Source: Nectonema munidae (lineage: Eukaryota; Nematomorpha; Nectonematoida; Nectonematidae). From it: 64,000 nucleotides of DNA. This document shows, piece by piece, positions 47,596 through 57,479 of the stretch. Below the pieces are notes generated by a model. It made no database searches. It was not told where the DNA came from and worked only from the letters and a program-made list of their open reading frames with translations. Position 1 is the stretch's first letter, and each line of letters opens with the position of its first letter. The stretch is from NCBI GenBank assembly GCA_030549495.1, contig JAUIRK010000070.1:322501-386500 (forward strand), read 5' to 3'. The translations under genes were made by a program, and so were the position numbers.

Positions 47596-48140
47596 AACAT
47601 TCAGAAAAAATGTCTTCTTCAAATGTTTCCAACTTCTTACAAAATTTAAAGCACGGAAATGCCATTCCAGAATTAACTCCTGAACAATTGGACTCGATGC
47701 TGGAGAGCGCGGAGCATGTTACAGCATTTTGCCAACTTTTACACGGCAACAACGTTTCCAAAGTTTGCGATACCAAGGCCTCAAATAAGCCCCAAAATTT
47801 GCCATATGAAAATGGCATCCTTCAAGATGAAAAGCTTCAAAACGCCCTAAACACAAAGTTATACTCCATTCCCCTCTCCAACTGTGATAAATTGAAGCGT
47901 GCCATTTGCGAGTTGGTTGAGACGGAAAGAACTTACGTCTTAGACTTGAAGTACTTCATAAACCGCTTCCTATACCCCATCATGAACGTGCAAACGTTTG
48001 ACGTGCCCTACGAAATAAAAGCTCTGTCCACGAGTATCCTGCAAATCTTTGTGGACCAAGAAAAGTTTTTAATGCACCTCATCGGAATCCTGGAAAGAGA
48101 ATCCAAATTTCAGTGCTACAGCAAGTTAGAAAATTTTATG
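47596..48140 (+). CDS. sif: sif exon i: linker and first half of DH domain
   Basis: The acceptor is gacttgtag before 47596 and the donor gtattttt at 48141. The 181 codons, in frame with exon h, begin EHSEKMSSSNVSNFL and run through an acidic linker (PELTPEQLDSMLESAEHV, with AFCQ following; the fly has ENLLKTAEQVTGFC). They then enter conserved region 1 of the DH domain (KLKRAICELVETERTYVLDL; fly [20 protein letters not shown]). The glutamate in ETERTY contacts the Rac switch region in known DH structures. Base use is less A+T-rich than in the introns. Confidence 0.94.
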
Positions 48141-48815
48141 GTATTTTTTTAGTTTTTTCATTTTTTAAACATACGCGAAGTCAATTTTTGAAATGGAGAT
48201 TTCTTCGAATTAGCAATCGCCTTCCATGCATTACTTCAAATATTTAGTACACGTTTAAATGAAGTTAGCAGGTAGAAGTAGTGTGCATTTCCAACAGCCT
48301 GGTCATTGTATAGGAAGATAACCTTCGTTTACAAAGATAAATTGACACTGAAAAAGTAATGATCGTTTACAGGTCATCTTGAGTTGCCAAAACATCTCAT
48401 CGAATGTTTTACACAAAAAACTCTATTAAATTAAGAAATAATAAATGTAGTATAGAATGTTATAATAATGTTTCTAGCAACACACTTTTGTCATTTTTTT
48501 CTAAAGAATATAGTTTTTTCAAATATAACATAAAGCAAACGATTTTTGCTTTTTTTGTTACGCTGATCTCACATATGTGCTGAGATGTAGTAGAGATGAA
48601 CAAACCTTCACAACGCATGCACTGAATATTTTGTGTTCTGATGATGATGATGAAAAAAATTAGCCGTATAACTCAACTTTATTAAAAAGGCAAACAGGTA
48701 AAGATTAATTTTAGTTGTCATCGTTTATGTAAAAACTGTTTTTATTAGCTTAAAACATTTTTCGTTCAATGACTAAAACATGTGAAATGAAATCAATTTT
48801 TTCATCTCTTTGCAG

Positions 48816-49424
48816 ACAATCCTGACTTCGATTGGAGAAGCCTTTCTGAACTACACGCACCACTTCAAAGACTACAGCTCCCTTTCCGCCAACTACTCAA
48901 AGTGTCAAAAAGTTCTGCAGTGCATGAGTGAGAAGGCTCCTTTGCGCCAATTCCTTACTTCCCAAAATTCGTCCAATCAGCATTGCGAGTCCTTTGAATC
49001 ATTTTTGATCAAGCCTATTCAACGAATTCTGAAGTATCCGCTCTTGATGTTCCAGATCAAGCAAAGCCTCCAACCCGAAGCCTGTCAGTGTGAGGCGCTG
49101 AACCAAGCACACAAAAGCATGCAGCTTGTGGCACAGCACATAAATGAGATGCAAAAGATTCACGAAGAATTTGGACCGTACTTCGACAAAATTTCCTTGC
49201 AATTCTACAACACCACCGGAAGCTCGGTGGAACTCACAATCGGCAACCTTCTGCTCTGCGACCACATTGACCTCTTGACACCTCTCCTCTGTGAAAACGC
49301 CTCTACAAATGTTCTACAAGCAAAGGCTTTTTGCGCTCTTCCTTGCATCTGCTTTGTGTTCAAAACTTCAATTCTCCTTCTTATTATCAATTCCGATAAA
49401 ATGAAGGACAAGAGGAAGAAAAGC
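48816..49424 (+). CDS. sif: sif exon j: rest of DH domain and start of C-terminal PH
   Basis: The acceptor is cctctttgcag-like (tttgcag) before 48816 and the donor gtaagtga at 49425, phase 0, 203 codons. They carry SIGEAFLNYTHHFKDYSSLS, the core DH signature FLIKPIQRILKYPLLMF, and HINEMQKIHEEFGPYFDKIS (identical to human TIAM1 over HINEMQKIHEEFG). This helix bundle swaps GDP for GTP on Rac. The PH domain follows at LTIGNLLLCDHIDLL and ends in the basic KMKDKRKKS. Confidence 0.95.
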
Positions 49425-50663
49425 GTAAGTGAATTTTATTAACTTGGAAGTTTACACCTCTTCAAAAGGAGGTTGCTCTTTTTTCTATGTTCGTTCATCC
49501 ACTTTTTACATCAAAAATTGTAAAGTGAAATTACATACAACCGATTGAAAGTTTTACAGCAGTGTGGGATCCGCAGGCCACTTGCGGTCCTCAGTATTGT
49601 CAAATTAGGCCAGTAGCTTCTTTTGAAGCAATGTGTCGTTTTGCATCTTTTAAATTTTATTTAAAATACACATCTTTAACCTGTTTTATGATAAATGTTA
49701 AAGTTTTAGGGGTTATTATCGATCCATGACTAACGCTTGCAAACTCATGACTAAGGACCGATAAACCCGAAAATATTATAGATTTTTCGGATCTATAATT
49801 AATTTTTCAGAATATTTTTAAACAAATGATAATAATTGTAAATTAGTAAAAAACCAAATGTGGGAAGAAGTCGCTACTTCTTGGACAACCCTGTTTTAAA
49901 GAAAAATCAAAATAGCACAATAAACTTCTTACATATTTTGAAAGAGAACGTGACTATGCTTCAACCTTCCTTCCACTCTTCCTATATTTTAGATTTATGC
50001 CTTTCATATAGAACAATTCTAAGCCTTTTCCAAAATTAGGCTTTTGCAAATATTTGAGCAGTATTTGAGTTTTTCTCAAGCTTTATCTATTGATTACGTC
50101 TAAAATTATTGTTTAGGACCAATTTTGCTCGCTACTACGATTTTTCTTCAGAAGAAAACAAAGAATATAATTAAATTTTTGCAATCAATCAAACAAATAA
50201 AATAATATTAGGTGCGTAAGAGGAAAAGTTCGTTTGAATAAGTCAAGAATATTTCAATAAGACCCACCCTTAGTCTTGAAGAAAAATTGGCAATTTCTAC
50301 ACACATACAGAAAGCAAATCGAGAGAGCAACTCTTACAATGCCTTCTTAAGTTAGCTTTTTCTATTTTATGATAATCATATAATTATTCTTACCTTGAAC
50401 CGGGAGTAAGGTTGGTTAGGTACTGGGTTTCGATAACTCAAGGTCTTGGGTTCGATCCCGCATCAAGCCTACTTTCTCATAGTTGGATACAAGTGGCGCA
50501 AAGTGTGCCTTCTTGATGAAAACACCCCACAAAAAAATCTATGGAAAAAATTCTTACAATTATAACAGAAATAATTAAAAGAAAAGAACAAAAAGTAAGC
50601 AAAGTTTACTACATATGTTCTTTCATTTTAACCGCTCTTTGATGATACCAAAGTTAATTTCAG
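49425..50663 (+). other. sif intron (1.2 kb) with SINE-A
   Basis: It contains the SINE-A copy at 50402-50533; no other feature is seen. Confidence 0.6.
50402..50533 (+). repeat. SINE-A copy
   Basis: It reads GGGAGTAAGGTTGGTTAGG, TACTGGGTTTCGATAACTC, GGGTTCGATCCCGCATC, TCATAGTTGGATACAAGTGG and GTGCCTTCTTGATGAAAAC. The B-box (GGGTTCGATCCC) is the most canonical of all copies. The tail is replaced by an A-run. Confidence 0.85.
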
Positions 50664-50878
50664 GTGACACAGTCAAGAGAAACATACAGCATAGATGAAT
50701 CCCTGATCAAAAATCATATCCTGATTCTCATGAACGAAGTCTCAAAGTGCAGAATTTTGTTCAACGAAGAATCTTCTTCCAGTTGCGTGCCGGAATCGCA
50801 TTTATGGTGCATCGTACACGCTTTCTCCAACATCAAGGCCAACACAAAAACGGAAAACCTGTACCGCTTCGCTACTAG
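50664..50878 (+). CDS. sif: sif exon k: C-terminal PH domain
   Basis: The acceptor is ttaatttcag before 50664 and the donor gtaaac at 50879. It holds 71 codons plus two bases: VTQSRETYSIDESLIKNHIL, CRILFNEES, HLWCIVHAF and TKTENLYRFAT. LWCIVHA matches the strand around FLWELIHL in the fly and CEIVHV in TIAM1. A TAA overlaps the donor, so unspliced reading ends there; the phase agrees with the next exon. The PH domain next to DH helps position Rac and membrane lipid. Confidence 0.9.
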
Positions 50879-52341
50879 GTAAACACGACTCCCTTTCTTT
50901 GATCCAACTATTCAGGTGTGACCTATGAGCTGATTCTTGGGATTTAAGATCTATAAGATGTAGCGCTTCCAGTTTGATCCTTATTCGAGACACCTCGTCC
51001 TTATATTCCGCGAACGTTCTTTCAGATTTTACGTTAACTGGTCGAAAAATCTTAAAAAATCCTTATAATGACTCTTCATCATTTCTTCAGTTATGAAAGA
51101 ATATTATTCAGTGTATGCGATACCGACAACCAAAAAATGTTAAACGAAACTTTAACTATAAAAAAAAGGGATAAATGAATCATGTCATGATGACATTTGA
51201 ATTTCGTGAACCTTTATTTTACTTCCTTCTTTCTCTTTTCTTCTCTCCTGATATTTTTAAGTTTGAAGTTCTTTCACCCTGTTTATATTTGTGTTTGTAT
51301 AAAAATTTTGCTATAAACGAGTAATGCTCGTTTTGTACGCTTGAACAAAGTAAGTAGTGTATACTTTTAGATTTAAATTTATCATAACTCAAATAGAAAA
51401 GGAAAATCATAAGATATTTTCGTCATTACGACCTCTTCCAATTATAAGAAATGAGTTTGAAATAATGTATCAATGACGATGGTACGTGGTATATACTTCC
51501 TATAAGCTGTGTCTCAAAATGAGCTTGAAAAGCGATGGTTTTTCTGCATGCTTTTTCAATTACCAATATATTCGACAAAAAGTACAACTAGTTAAAGAAT
51601 AAGCTATTTGGGGATATTCAGATAAGTTAAAGTTAAATTAAGCTATTTCAAGTTTTTGAACAAAAAATAGAAATAGACGGTCTCTAAATGAAAGGGCGCG
51701 TTTTAAATGAAAGAAAATATATTGATGTAAAATGTCGGGGTTTGCGCGGTTGTACTTTATTCCCCCTGGAACTCCCTTGAAATATATATAAATTCTTAAG
51801 CTTCCTATTAGCCTTGATCCCTGTATTTAGCCTTCCGAGCGAACTGCTGATAGGGAACGTGTTAATTTATTTATTCACGCCATAAACTAAAAATTATTTG
51901 CTTTAAGTTATATAAAAACTCGCTAAAAAGAGAATCACATGGTTGTTAAATTATGAAATGATTATTCGGCCAATATCATTTTTATTAGGTTAATATCAAA
52001 TATGTGAGAACTTTTTTCTGCCTTCAAATGTATAAATTAGTTAAAAAATGTTCCAGGAATAATGTGAAAACTTCTAATGAAAACCATATGAATTTTAGTA
52101 TGATCCATCGTTTGTTATTCAAAATTAAAATTGAACGCAGAAATCAATAATAAAATCCAAAATACAATTCACATCTTTGTAAAAGAAGGTTAGGGATACA
52201 ATGGAATCAGGACTAATTTCTGAAGTTAAATTATAAAAAATAAACTTAACCGATTGAAGCTATGAAAATTTTAGCATCTAATTGTCCAAACTTTATTGTT
52301 TTTATCGTAAATCTTGATGTGAATTTTTTTACCAAAACTAG
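50879..52341 (+). other. sif intron (1.5 kb)
   Basis: It contains a SINE-B tail fragment at 51091-51132; no exon is seen. Confidence 0.6.
51091..51132 (+). repeat. SINE-B fragment (3' end)
   Basis: TTATGAAAGAATATTATTC followed by TGCGATACCGACAAC matches the end of SINE-B at 28160-28205, and is followed by an A-rich stretch. The tRNA-like head is missing. Confidence 0.65.
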
Positions 52342-52567
52342 CTGTGGCTTTCAAGCTCTTGAAGAAATTTTTCACCATTTGTTTAGGAGTCCAGGCTTGC
52401 GCAAGAGGTTTGTGGAAACGATCAATCAATTCATGTTAAAGGAAAGTCAATCAAGTTCAGAATACACTCATCACTTAGCAACCAAAAACAGTGCGAGCCA
52501 CCAAGTCACATTTCTTCCCGAGATGGACGCCAAAGACTGCACAAATTTGTTTAAAGAAAAATTCTGA
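52342..52567 (+). CDS. sif: sif last exon: end of C-terminal PH and stop
   Basis: The acceptor is ccaaaactag before 52342. One base completes a serine codon, then CGFQALEEIFHHLF and GLRKRFVETINQFMLKES follow, the long last PH helix. A polar tail of about 40 residues (HHLATKNSASHQVTFLPE) leads to the stop at 52567. The frame is continuous with exon k. In the fly the corresponding end is FRNAFLKTIRQIIRES. No PDZ-binding C-terminus is evident. Confidence 0.9.
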
Positions 52568-52776
52568 ATTTCCTATCCTCTTGCTTCTTTCTGTGTTGAT
52601 CGTTTCAGAGTTAAACCAAGAAGATTCTTTAGGCATTCCTGAAGAGCACAACCAGTGTTGAGTGCATCAAGTAGAGAAGAAATTTCGAGAAAATGCTATT
52701 GTACATGTTTCATGAATTGTTTGAGAATGAATATATCCCATTTTATCCTCCCGTATATATTATGATTTAAAAGTTT

Positions 52777-52782
52777 AATAAA
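52777..52782 (+). promoter_or_regulatory. Probable sif polyadenylation signal
   Basis: AATAAA lies 210 bases after the sif stop codon. It is the first such hexamer downstream, so the transcript likely ends near 52800. Confidence 0.6.
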
Positions 52783-55063
52783 GAAAATTGTTTCAAACAA
52801 AAACTTTTTGTTCTTTCTCGAAAAATCATGATGTTCTTGTTTTTTACTTTTTAAAAAGATTTATGTTTTTTTCTTTTAAAATAACTCATATCGAAAATGA
52901 AACTTTGCCATTATTATTTTATAGAATATTTATTTATCAATTTTATTCCTACATTTATTTTGTGATTTTATGCATTTTTAATAAATACTTTTACTAACTT
53001 ACAGATTTTTAGCACGATACTTCTAGCACAACGATCAAATAGTGACCCAAAACTATGCAAAGTTGACATTCAAGCTTTAAAAATAATACTAACAACATCG
53101 CCTTTTGTGTTCATAAATTTTGGAATTAAAATAAAAAATCATGTAAGTAAAATAATTTCACCTTTAAAATTTCAATTTTTTGGCGCTAATTTTAGAAAAT
53201 TCAGGACTTTGGAATAGCAACAAAAAATATCAACTTTGACTCCTTCTAACCTTGCTATCGCCACTTGAAAAAAAGGTTCTTAAAAGTATCTATTCGAAGG
53301 TCACAGTATTCCTAAATCTGAGTTCTGATGTAGCCAACAACGTAATCTGAAAATAGCGTTGTTCAGACAAAATAGAAACAACTAGCGAAGTGAGAGAAAA
53401 TGAAAAACAAGAAATAGTAAAAAAAATTAAGCAAAAAAGTTCTAACTCTCATGTTTCGTTCCACCAAAACCAGTTTTTTCTTCTAAATTTCAACGAATAA
53501 TATTTTGATACACTTGATTCGTTCAAAAACTAAAAGAGAAATTTTGTCTCCTATAAAATTGGTAGCCTAATAAGTATGTTATAATTATTTTGCCAATGGA
53601 ATGGAGTAAACGAAATTTTTAATTTTTTAATAAACTCTATTCCAAATATTTTTATTGTTAAATCAAACAATGAAAAAATGCTATGTAATTTTGAAAGGCA
53701 AACTTAAACATTTTAACTCTTCCTTTAGCGTAACTTATTTTGAAAAAAACTTGATAGTATTTTAAGGATCACTAATAATGCGGTGGAACACTTCAAGAAT
53801 AGGATTGAGCAAATGTCAATCATAAAAAATAAGTTTTACTATTACGAATCAAAATGAAATAATAAAAGAGGATATTCAATATGATTACCATCAAAGCACC
53901 AGTTTGCCGCAAATACTATTAATTTATAGTAATGTAGATTCATGTTGAAACAAATGCAAGAGTGAGAATGTATAGGGTCCAGATTTCCAACAAATGATTA
54001 GTGCTGACCAAGTTGAGTATTTTTTAGAGAATCCTTTTAGTGAATTATAATGTTTTTTAGTTTTACACCAACTACTGATCTATAAGCACGAGTTTTGACT
54101 CTTTCAAATTAATTTTCATTCGACTTATTTAGTCGTAAAAGCAATCGCATCGTCACAAAGACCAATTTTGCTGGCTTCCTTTGTAGTTTCGTATTACAGG
54201 CTAGACTGCTATTGACATCTCTAACCATGCTGAAATCTGCAATAATTCATTGATATTGTGAACAAGAAGGATTGTGAATGGCCAATAATATTATATCTAT
54301 GGGACATTGATGTTTTTGCCTTGAGAACAAATATAGCAACTCAAAATTTAGAGTATCAAGGATTTAAGATAAAAATAGACCAAAATTCTAAAAAAAATTT
54401 TTTTATAAATTTTGTTAGGGCATATATATTCAATATAAACCTCTATAACAAAGGATAAAAAAAATACGAATAATTACGATAAAATTACGAATCAGACTCC
54501 TTCTCAAAACACGCGACTCCAACTGTACAACACTGCATATGTGTGTGTACAAACTTTATGACATCGATATAAGTGTTTGTGTCAATAAAACATATTTTTA
54601 TAGTGAGTTTTGTTGTCTGTATTTATTTACTTGTTCTTTGATATTTAAAAAATGGTTTTAAATGACCTAAGATAACAGTCAGCAATTTATTTCTTATTTT
54701 AAAAAGACATCATAAAAAGTCACAGTCAACGATTAGTCAAGGCTAGTAACAACTAATTGAACAAATATTAACTTGAATAAAAGAAATTTTGATTTTCATG
54801 TGTACGTGGCCATGGATGTCCATGCGTGCGGATTTTTGAGCATGTGAACATATGTCTGGGTGGAGTGGCATAATTTAAAAATTTTATGTGACCGTTTTTT
54901 CAAAATGATCAAAAATTATTGCCTGCCTTCTAAGTCCAAAAATAAAATTGACTGAGAATTCTAGAAAAATATAACCATGACCCAATGGCGCGCCTTTTAT
55001 CTTAAACAACAGTGTGTGCGTGAGTCGGTAGATGATAATCGTGTAAACGTTTCGCTTAAAGGT
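52783..55063. other. Intergenic stretch between convergent genes
   Basis: No gene is supported in these 2.3 kb. It separates the end of sif (plus strand) from the end of the LOTUS-domain gene (minus strand). Confidence 0.5.
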
Positions 55064-55069
55064 TTTATT
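55064..55069 (-). promoter_or_regulatory. Probable polyadenylation signal of LOTUS gene
   Basis: The plus strand reads TTTATT, giving AATAAA on the minus strand, about 140 bases after the predicted stop at 55211. This is the first candidate downstream of the proposed last exon. Confidence 0.4.
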
Positions 55070-55210
55070 TGGAGAAACGAAGATTGACCAGAGGGAAGAT
55101 ATAATAAAATAAAGAATTGAGCAAAGAAAATTTCGATTCAGCAAATATAATTTGAAGGAGAGAACACTGTTTTTTTGCAAAATATCTTCTGACATTCTTT
55201 GAAATCCTTT

Positions 55211-55283
55211 TTATAACTTCTTTTTGATGCAGAGATCTTTCATTGTTATTAATTCTGGATACACAATTACCTCTTCGCAAATT
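55211..55283 (-). CDS. LOTUS-domain gene, proposed last exon
   Basis: Preceded on the minus strand by a good acceptor (ttttttctttag). One base completes the glutamate codon of the previous exon, and 23 residues follow, ICEEVIVYPELITMKDLCI and KKKL, then TAA. The phase fits exactly, and the residues would give the strands that close a LOTUS fold. The next AATAAA downstream (55069) suits a 3' end. If this splice is not used, translation of the large exon stops instead at 56361. Confidence 0.5.
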
Positions 55284-55446
55284 CTAAAGAAAAAATAATG
55301 GAACGATAATAAATTAGTATCCGAGAATAGAAATATTTCTTTAAATATTATATAAAATACTAAAATGGGTATGTGCGTCTTTTTCCTTTAGTTTGGGTTA
55401 ATTACTTTGCAAAACTCATTTCGCATTGAATGCACACTTAAGGTAC

Positions 55447-55895
55447 TAGGGTTTGCTTCCAGTTCTGAAATACAGGGATGTTGCCGGTTCTAAAAATTTC
55501 GGAACCGAAAAGTATTCCCAGTTCCGAGAAAAACTTAGTTGTAATTGATTTATTTCACTATGCAATTCTCTGCATAAAACTTTACTGCACTTCATTCATA
55601 TAAAATCTTTTTTCCTTTGTCATCTCATTTTAATGGTAAACGGAGAAAAGTGTGCAAACGACAAAAGAGTTTATTTTTCTTTTTTTTCTCTGCTGCACAC
55701 TTTTCTCCTAGAACCATTTTAATGATAATGATATAGAAAGAAAAAGTGTACATCTGTTTATAATAAATCAAAAACGTCAATTTCATTGCATCTTTTTGCT
55801 GTCTATATATCTCCTAAAGGAACCGTTTGGAACCGGGATTTCCCGGTTTTGTAAGTTTTTTCGGTATCGGGTGGCACATTATGGGGCAAACCCTA
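55447..55895. mobile_element. hAT-type miniature element with internal hairpin
   Basis: The terminal inverted repeats TAGGGTTTGC (55447-55456) and GCAAACCCTA (55886-55895) are perfect over 10 bp. The flanks TAAGGTAC (left) and TTAGGTAC (right) match at 7 of 8 positions, the 8-bp duplication typical of hAT. Copies of GGAACCG-type motifs lie inside both ends. There is no coding capacity. In the centre, GGAGAAAAGTGTGCA (55642-55656) pairs exactly with 55694-55708, and the stem continues outward with few mismatches. Confidence 0.85.
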
Positions 55896-55903
55896 TTAGG
55901 TAC

Positions 55904-55975
55904 TCTCTAGTTCGATACAAGCCCCATAATGTGCCTTCTCGATGAATACACTCCACAGTACCTACTTCCTACTGA
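55904..55975 (+). repeat. SINE-A fragment (middle part)
   Basis: TAGTTCGATACAAGCC followed by GTGCCTTCTCGATGAATAC matches the SINE-A body. Between them the family sequence CGGTGCAATT is replaced by CCCATAAT, which is the reverse complement of sequence at 55873-55887. Confidence 0.65.
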
Positions 55976-56171
55976 TCCCTTGACCCTTAACCATTCATGT
56001 TCAAGTAATTTCAACCAGGCGCGAACATATCAAGGAAATCGGGAGATATGAGATCTGATTATTCTGGTGGTTAACCGGTTAAACTAGCAAACTACTCTAT
56101 AACAGATTAACAGTTCTAGGAGGTAGTTGTCTTCAGGGGTAATTGCCCTCACATCAACCAAGGTTTGTTTT

Positions 56172-56242
56172 TAGCGAGGCAAGGAGAGTGATTGAACTCA
56201 AGCTTTTATTCTATCCACCAAGCTACACTTTAGTAGGTCAAC
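56172..56242 (-). repeat. tRNA-like stretch, probably a worn SINE head
   Basis: On the minus strand TAGCTTGGTGG looks like an A-box and GAGTTCAATCA like a weak B-box, about 25 bases apart. There is no cloverleaf with good stems, so it is not a tRNA gene. Confidence 0.35.
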
Positions 56243-56364
56243 TACAGAGTATTGACAAGTATGCTCACCATATCAAGAGAAAAACCAAGTTAATTTTGTG
56301 GAAAAATATAGGAGTTTTTTTTTTAAAGAGAAAAAGAATTATTTGAATTAAGAAAAAGGTTTAC

Positions 56365-57443
56365 TCTGCCGTTTTGAACCAATTGGAAATGAGAGTCTTA
56401 TAGTTTTCGGGAATTAAGCATGAAGGAAATTCAGAAGTAAACTTTTCTTCAAATTCGGAAATCCACAATCCACATGGATGATTTTCCAAGAGCTTGAGTG
56501 TGTAGCTGAGAAATGCAAGCCTATTGCTCAAGTAAAAAGGAGTGGATGATGAGCAAAAGGTGTCGCTCTTTCCAACAAGAGCTCCATCATTACTATCAGC
56601 ATCATTAGTGAGGTCGATGGTTTCTATCTTGGTCACTGGATTTAAGTGAGCATTTGTTTTTTCTTGATCCCCTTCGAGAGGAATAACAGGTTCTGGCTTT
56701 ATCGTTTTTACAATTTCATCACTTTCTTTAGAAACTACTGTAATACTTTCTTTAGAGATTAATTTATCGCCAAATTTTATTTCTTCGAGAATTTCACAAT
56801 CGATATCCTTGTTTCTTGTCTCTTGACTGGTTTTAAGAAGAGTGACATTGGTTTTGTGTGAAACGGGCGACTTTTCAAGTTTCGATTCTTTCTTGTATTC
56901 GAACAAGCACTTAACGTCTTTACCCCAGACTTGAGTTTTAGGATCTTTGAAAGGCAGGGAGGTGCTGGTGAAGCAGAAGTTCAATTGTGACTTGAGAATT
57001 TCTTGCCAATTAGACGGCACGCTCTTCTTGTGAGCCTTTTCGTAGGACTCTTTGATGAAGGAGTAAAGGCCTTTTTCCAGGGGATTCTCCAAGCTCAAGA
57101 CTTCTTGAAGAAATTGGTCAGGAGAACTGGCCTTTTTGAGAGTGGTGGGGACAACGGCATAGTTTGGTTTTTCATTATGCATATCTCTTTTATTGATTAG
57201 ATTTAAATTTGACATCTTGGATGAAAGAGTAGCAGTGCTGTAACACATTGGCATTGTCAATTGGCGGTGCTGGAAAGGAAGGCAATTATTTTTGTAGGTA
57301 TTTAGTTCGGTTAATGCTCGGTTTTGGTATGGGAGATTGTTTTGCACAATGAAATTTGCTAAAGGAATAACTGGTGGGCGTCGAGGCATAGGATATGAAG
57401 AGGGACATTGAAATTGGCGTAGGGGTGGCATGCGAGAATAATC
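56365..57443 (-). CDS. LOTUS (OST-HTH)-like protein, TDRD7-type, large exon
   Basis: On the minus strand a splice acceptor (tttggtatttcag) ends at 57444. The exon runs from DYSRMPPLRQF to NWFKTAE, about 360 residues. The first 85 residues are proline/asparagine-rich. Residues about 100-165 (FLQEVLSLENPLEKGLYSF, SYEKAHKKSVPSNWQEILK) and the end (LAFLSYTLKLLENHPCGLWI, SEFEEKF) resemble LOTUS winged-helix domains; the latter is close to LLVKYTSGLWASALPKTFEE of human TDRD7 as I recall it. Between them is a charged, Lys/Glu/Thr-rich disordered stretch. LOTUS domains of this type bind RNA and Vasa-like helicases in germ granules. No Tudor domain is seen. Translation could start at the internal ATG in SRMPP, or upstream exons exist that I did not find. 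The exon end is either the donor GTAAAC (56364) or the TAA at 56361. Confidence 0.6.
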
Positions 57444-57479
57444 CTGAAATACCAAAAGACATAACACATTGATGAGCAT

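Larger units (their letters stand above)
17168..52782 (+). other. sif: still life (sif)/TIAM Rac-GEF gene, C-terminal half, with 3' end
   Basis: Twelve exons spread over 35 kb join without a phase conflict into one frame of 1058 codons and a stop at 52567. The domain order is PH, coiled-coil/Ex, Ras-binding, PDZ, DH and PH, which is diagnostic of the TIAM/still life family of Rac guanine-nucleotide exchange factors. These act at the plasma membrane to load Rac with GTP and reshape actin, in flies notably at synapses. The first visible exon starts inside the N-terminal PH domain, so upstream exons are missing. Introns range from 0.5 kb to 7.4 kb and hold LINE, SINE, foldback and minisatellite sequence. 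All coding exons look intact. A 42-bp cassette exon at 31581 could add 14 residues. Compared with the fly protein as I recall it, the linker between PDZ and DH is much shorter. Confidence 0.93.
55284..56364 (-). other. Intron of LOTUS-domain gene (1.1 kb), filled with repeats
   Basis: The proposed intron runs from donor GTAAAC (56364) to acceptor TTTAG (55284). It holds the hAT miniature element at 55447-55895, a SINE-A fragment at 55904-55975 and a tRNA-like stretch at 56172-56242. Confidence 0.5.
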
